Assembly: GCA_905221605.1 (NCBI GenBank)
Contig: CAJNDS010002215.1
Coordinates: forward strand, 62,001-126,000
Source of the DNA: Symbiodinium natans
Taxonomy: Eukaryota; Sar; Dinophyceae; Suessiales; Symbiodiniaceae
Reading direction: 5' to 3'
Length of the DNA stretch: 64,000 nucleotides
Part shown: positions 49,069 to 64,000 of the stretch, in pieces
Numbering within the stretch: the first letter of the stretch is position 1
How the letters are laid out: every line of letters begins with the position of its first letter
The notes under the pieces: generated by a model
What the model saw: the letters and a program-made list of their open reading frames with translations, nothing else
Database searches by the model: none
Told to the model about the DNA's origin: nothing
Program-made: the position numbers and the translations under genes

Positions 49069-49221
49069 CCTTCGGCCCGCATGGTACGCAGCAATTTTTG
49101 CTCAAGACCCTGAAGACTTTGCCTGCCTCGATTTGCTCTGAAGGCCGGGCTGCTTCACTTCAAAGCCCCTAGCCCCGCTGGAGCGAACCCTCGGAATCAG
49201 AAGTTGCTGGGGAGGTGCATC

Positions 49222-59592
<10,371 letters not shown>

Positions 59593-60439
59593 CACCTTCA
59601 ACGGCCCTTGGTCTGACAGTGATCCATTGCTCCGCAGTCTGCGCCACCACAGGTCCGAGGTTTGGGGATTGCTTTGGATGTTTTGGACTCTTGGTCTCTC
59701 CGCTATTCTCGGAGCTGGACATTTGTTCAAGTTGTTGCTGTGATGGTGCCGCTGTTTGAGCGCAGTGGGTTAGTAGCTGCTACTTCTTTCCACTTCGAGG
59801 GTTGCCAACTTTCTACATCCCTCATCCGCTGCGCTTTGTCGGGCCTGTTCTGACATTTTGCAGCTGATCTGCCCTTTCCAAGGTATCATCACGAGCCTGG
59901 CTCAGGGCCCGGATGCGAAGAAGTGAGGCCCCGCCTGTGATTAAAAACCAAGGGAAGGTAAGCAAAAAGTGGGGGCATCCCAAGATACCGGAGCTGCTTT
60001 TTGTCTTCCCGTGATGCATCGGATGGTCGAGCCTTCTTATGTGCTACCATGCTGCGCGATGCAGGCTTCGCTGCTCCAGGCTGAGAAGTTCGATTATTTT
60101 CCAAGCCTGCACGGCCTGCACAGCAGCTGTGCGCCGGCAGGTCAGGTGAGGGTCTGCAGGGCCGAATCACAGTAGGTCACGGTGTCTCTTGGCACGGATA
60201 GGACGACTTGACGTACTTCAAGTTGAGGAGAAGGAAGGTCCCTCCCGCAAGCGGTTTTGGAGCGCTGACCTAGGGCAGCATTGGCTGCTCTACATTTTGC
60301 GGCCTCCTGTGTGGCCTCCTAACCCGGTGTGAGCACGTGAAGATGCTCAAGCCCAACTGCTTTTTAAACATCTTTTGGCAGCTGCCTTTTGCAGCCGTAA
60401 TGATGCGATGCCCCTAGACTACAATGTTGACGTGTCGCA

Positions 60440-61110
60440 CACATGTGCCGCGCCCATCGTGTGACCTGTTGAGCTTCCAGCCCGATCCCTCCTCTGGATT
60501 CCTGTGGCCTCACACCCGACGTTCCGGGCAGAAGCAGTTCGCCAGAGTTCCTATCCTGCCAGAGCTCCCAGAGTACGAGAGCTCGTTCCGTTCGTTTCAA
60601 GGCCCAGTGCCTATAATTGCCTATGGCTTACAAAGTCCGCACCATCGCAAGGAAGACATGTGAAGCAACATGATTGATTAATCCCGAAACCGCTTGTCGT
60701 GAGCCAGAAGAACCACCTCGGAACGGACCTTCGGAGTCTTCCAAAAGCCTGGCAGATTCCAACGAAGGCCACAGCTCCAGGGCGCGCAGAAGTTACACAT
60801 TCCACAATCCTGTCAGATACATGGACCGGCACATCATCGCCTCAGTCCCGGTCTCAGAGTGCTCGCAAGACACCAGCACTCTTCGGCGGCGAACGGAGCA
60901 AATCAGGGGGATCAAGGGGATCCAAGGCTCCTTCAGTCACTGACCTCCTGCCGGAGGCTCGTCAAGGGCACAGACTCATGTGAAGGGAAATACACATACT
61001 GCAAGAAGAATATCAGATCCAGTGGCAAGCAGATACTGCGAACACATGATGCTCGGTTGTCTGAAGAGAAGCACAGGGATTGCCAGTCATTGACAGCGTA
61101 CAGTCACTAA
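60440..61110 (+). CDS. Unrecognised protein-coding exons downstream of IDH
   Basis: About 60460-60620 reads SFQPDPSSGFLWPHTRRSGQ and then PILPELPEYESSFRSFQGP, rich in Pro and aromatic residues. About 60740-60980 reads in another frame as a Ser/Arg/Gly-rich segment (SPQSRSQSARKTPALFGGER, later APSVTDLLPEARQG). About 60980-61110 gives a further open stretch (KNIRSSGKQILRTHDARLS) ending in TAA. The frame changes imply introns or separate exons. No domain is recognised. It could be the 3' part of a transcript starting within 59.6-60.4 kb. The short distance from the IDH C terminus leaves open whether it is one gene or the next. Confidence 0.45.
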
Positions 61111-61269
61111 CGCTAGCTCCTTGGAGAGTGCGCCAGTTGTCATTTATCTCTCAATGTCTCGCTCTCTCCCTCTGTCTCTCTCTCCCTCTCTCCCTCCTTC
61201 TCCCCTTGTTTTCTCTCTCTTTCAGGTGGGTCAACAGCCGTGGGCCATAAGTGGTATGAAAAGCAATCA

Positions 61270-62180
61270 GCTCATGGTTATGGCGGTATGGGAGAGGGGA
61301 GAGGGGAGAGGGGAGAGGGAGAGGGGAGAGGGGAGAGGGGAGAGGGGAGAGGGAGAGGGAGAGGGGAGAGGGGAGAGGGGAGGGGAGAGGGGAGAGGGGA
61401 GAGGGGAGAGGGGAGAGGGGAGAGGGGAGAGAGGGGGAGAGGGGAGAGGGGAGAGGGGAGAGGGGAGAGGGGAGAGGGAGAGGGGAGAGGGGAGAGGGGA
61501 GAGAGGGGAGAGGGAGGGGGAGAGGAGGGGAGGAGGGGAGGGGGGAGAGGGGGAGAGAGAGGGGGGGAGGGGGGAGGGGGGGGGGAGGAGGGAGAGGGGA
61601 GAGGGGGGAGGGAGGAGGGGGAGGGGGGGGAGAGGGAGAGGGGAGGAGAGGGGAGAGGGGGGAGGGGGGAGAGGGGGGAGGAGGGGAGAGGGGAGGGGGG
61701 AGGAGAGGGGGAGGGGGAGAGGGAGAGGGGAGAGGGGAGGAGAAGGGGAGGAGGAGAGGGGAGGGGAGAGGGGGGAGAGGGGAGAGGGAGAGGAGGGGAG
61801 GAGAGGGGAGGAGAGGGGAGAGGGGAGGAGAGAGGGGAGAGGGGAGGAGAGGGGAGAGGGGAGGAGAGGGGAGGAGGGGAGGGAGAGGGGGAGAGGGGAG
61901 AGAGGGAGGAGAGGGAGAGGGGAGAGGGGAGAGGGGAGGAGAGGGGAGAGGGGAGAGGAGAGAGGGGAGGAGGAGAGAGAGAGAGGGGAGGAGAGGGGAG
62001 AGGGGAGAGAGGGCAGGGGGAGAGGGGAGGGAGAGGGGGAGGGGAGGAGAGGGGAGGGGGAGAGGGAGGAGAGGGAGAGGGGAGAGGGGGAGAGGGGGAG
62101 AGGGGGAGGGAGAGGGGAGAGGGGAGAGGGGAGAGGGGAGAGGGGAGAGGGGAGAGGGGAGAGGGGAGAGGGGAGAGGGG
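61270..62180. repeat. 0.9-kb GGGGAGAG purine tract
   Basis: About 910 bases are almost pure G and A on the + strand, built from 'gggagag' and 'ggggagag' with variants 'gaggagag' and 'ggggggag'. Only a very few bases in it are pyrimidines (a C near 62014). Frames of several hundred codons (Gly/Arg/Glu on +, Pro/Ser/Leu on -) run through it on both strands. They result from the absence of stop codons in the repeat and are not called as genes. Confidence 0.95.
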
Positions 62181-62189
62181 ACCACTCCC

Positions 62190-64000
62190 CCCCTTCAATG
62201 ATTTCCCCCCCACCCCATTTTTCCGTAAAGTCGACTCTGCCACTGGAGTGTTTTTTGGGTGGCACTTTGCCCGGACCCTTAAACTTTAGCCGTGCATGCG
62301 CAAGCTTGCGCCGCTGCGTGCACAAAAGCCGCGGTCTCAAGTATGATCATGCCACCGAGCAAGCGCAGGTGATTAAATTGACCACCCATTCCCCAAGGCG
62401 CCATAAGTTGGTGCACCGGGCCTGGTGCCACCTTTGAAATCTTGGTTAGCCATTTGTATATGGGTGTAGGTGGACCCTTGATCACATACGTTGTGCAGGC
62501 TATGCCTATGATTGCTCTTCTTGAGATGGGCGGTCGATGATTTGCAGGACCTGAAAGAAGCGGCTGCGGAAGCTACGCTGGCTGCTGGGTGCCCCAGAGG
62601 ACCTCTGCCACACGGCGCGCCTGAAGTGCTAACCTATGCAATATCCTGCAACATGCATAGCGTGCATGGCACAGTCCAGCCTTGAGATGCGAAATACCTG
62701 GTTTGCGGGCTCTGCCTTTGCTAGCGGATCCAGCCGGACGTCCATGAGATACTGGTAGTTACTGGTAGACAATGGTACTCGTGAACGTCAGAAAGCATGG
62801 CCACTCGTTTGTAGAATTTTCAGAGCGTCACTTGCTTTCAGAACTGTCCAATGCTCCTGGAGCTGACAGTCCCAACTCCTCTATCGCTTCAAGAGAAGCC
62901 TCTAACACAGCCGCAAGTGCAGCCAATCTCCTTTCTATCAAAGCAGAGTACCTCTCCTTGAGCCTCATACCGCGGACTTGACAGACGATCTGTAGAACGA
63001 CAACCGCTGCGGTGCTTCGGACTCGAATCAAACCACGCATCCATGCGGCGCCTTGTTGCGATCGGCTCCTGCTGGCTTGCTGCGGGGAGCGACTGCAGCT
63101 GCGCGGACACGAGGCATGCCCCTGTCGTCTCGTGAGATGTTTCGAGCTTTAGTTCTGTCTCTGTGCCTTGAGATGCTTCCATATGCTTTGTCAATTTGTC
63201 AGCGACTCAGAATGATGGAAGCCAGAAGATGTCTTCGAAACAGCTTCTGTCCCTCGAGAGACGTGCTCGGAATATCTCGGAATCACGGCCATTTGTCACC
63301 TGCCATTTTCCCGCATGAGCATAATGGTTTCGGCACGGTCTTGCTGTTGCTGCGCGAGGGCGCGATCGTTACCGCGCAGATGCCCAGACAGATATGGCTG
63401 AGTTCCCATTTCGCAGACAGCCGTGCCGAACTTTATCGCAACGACCGTGTGGCCAGATGTGCTTCGAAAAAGAAAACGATCGTTGTTTCAGGCACCGATG
63501 TTTTGATCTACACATGGGCTGGTAACATGCGGATGCTATCGTCTTGACGCATGTGCGGTGGCTGCCGTGGACATCACAGACCCGTGCTCTCTGAACTAGA
63601 GAGGCGCAACGCTGCGGCTTTCTGCGTTTGCCTTTGCCTCCTTGCAGGCGGCCCCTGCGAACGGAGAGCGCCTGGCGCGCTGCTCAGCAGGCTGAGGCGC
63701 CAGCTTGGAAGGGTGTTTGACTTTGACATCTCAGTAGCTCTAGCATTGTGTAGCATGAGCACAGGGAGGGCAGGTTTCGAAGAATGGCTGCACTTTACGT
63801 TCCCTAGTGCCCTGAGCGTGACTGGATTCTTTCCAGCAGTACGAGTGTGCCTGGCCATGCACGGCCGCAGGGCATGCTGCAGAGCATTTGGGCCCCGACA
63901 GCAACGGGCAGGGACAACTTGCATCAAAGAAGCTGATTTCATCTTTGGTTTCATTTTTCTGAGCACATCCACAGGTTTTTTTGGCCTCTAATCGGCTGCA
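62190..64000. other. Unassigned; possible exons on either strand
   Basis: No family is recognised. On the minus strand about 62828-62970 reads as a helical, Glu/Ala/Leu-rich segment (RRLAALAAVLEASLEAIEEL), which could be an exon, but the plus strand is also open there. Plus-strand frames 63053-63547 and 63551-63991 are long but contain no family signature. One stretch near 63325-63400 (GFGTVLLLLREGAIVTAQMP) looks protein-like. Confidence 0.35.

Noticed and set aside
61121-62437. Frames of 320-438 codons in the purine tract
   Set aside because: Same reason: a stop-free GA repeat gives Gly/Arg/Glu on one strand and Pro/Ser/Leu on the other.

Overview
This window looks like nuclear DNA of a dinoflagellate. 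Four things point that way. Recognisable protein families are cut into many very short exons (often 20-80 bases). Exons that can be joined by homology need GC and GA 5' splice sites as well as GT, with 3' ends usually AG followed by G. Every recognisable gene lies on the + strand. TTTAGGG/CCCTAAA telomere-type repeats are scattered through introns. No bacterial operon structure, rRNA, tRNA or CRISPR array was seen. Most long open frames here are by-products of GC-rich or repetitive sequence.

Layout. 1-8500: diverged copies of a mosaic dispersed repeat family, including a near-identical 0.8 kb duplication and a tandem block. 8500-12660: no gene recognised. 12.66-18.5 kb: a repeat-dominated block with GA tracts, a fold-back repeat at 13.23 kb, two large arrays of one decamer in opposite orientation separated by AT-rich and poly-G spacers, a ~120-bp tandem repeat, and degenerate telomere-like tracts. 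18.6-21.1 kb: an unrecognised protein gene with an in-frame TGA. 21.1-26.4 kb: mostly unassigned. 26.48-30.15 kb: a WD40-repeat gene. 31.49-36.05 kb: a 553-bp tandem array of about nine copies. 37.8-41.84 kb: an ankyrin-repeat gene. 42.3-42.5 kb: a thioredoxin/PDI-like fragment. 43.1-49.07 kb: unrecognised exons, two of which join across an intron holding 0.9 kb of AT-rich sequence. 49.22 to at least 59.59 kb: a monomeric (bacterial-type) NADP-isocitrate dehydrogenase in at least 37 exons. 60.4-61.1 kb: another unrecognised coding stretch. 61.27-62.18 kb: a 0.9 kb purine tract. 62.2-64 kb: unassigned.

The best-supported gene is the isocitrate dehydrogenase, which can be followed from its start codon almost to its C terminus and serves as an internal standard for how introns work here. 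WD40, ankyrin, thioredoxin-like, unrecognised and IDH genes follow each other head to tail, as in dinoflagellate unidirectional gene clusters. No functional link between them is evident. Exon limits are read by eye and most carry an uncertainty of a few bases.
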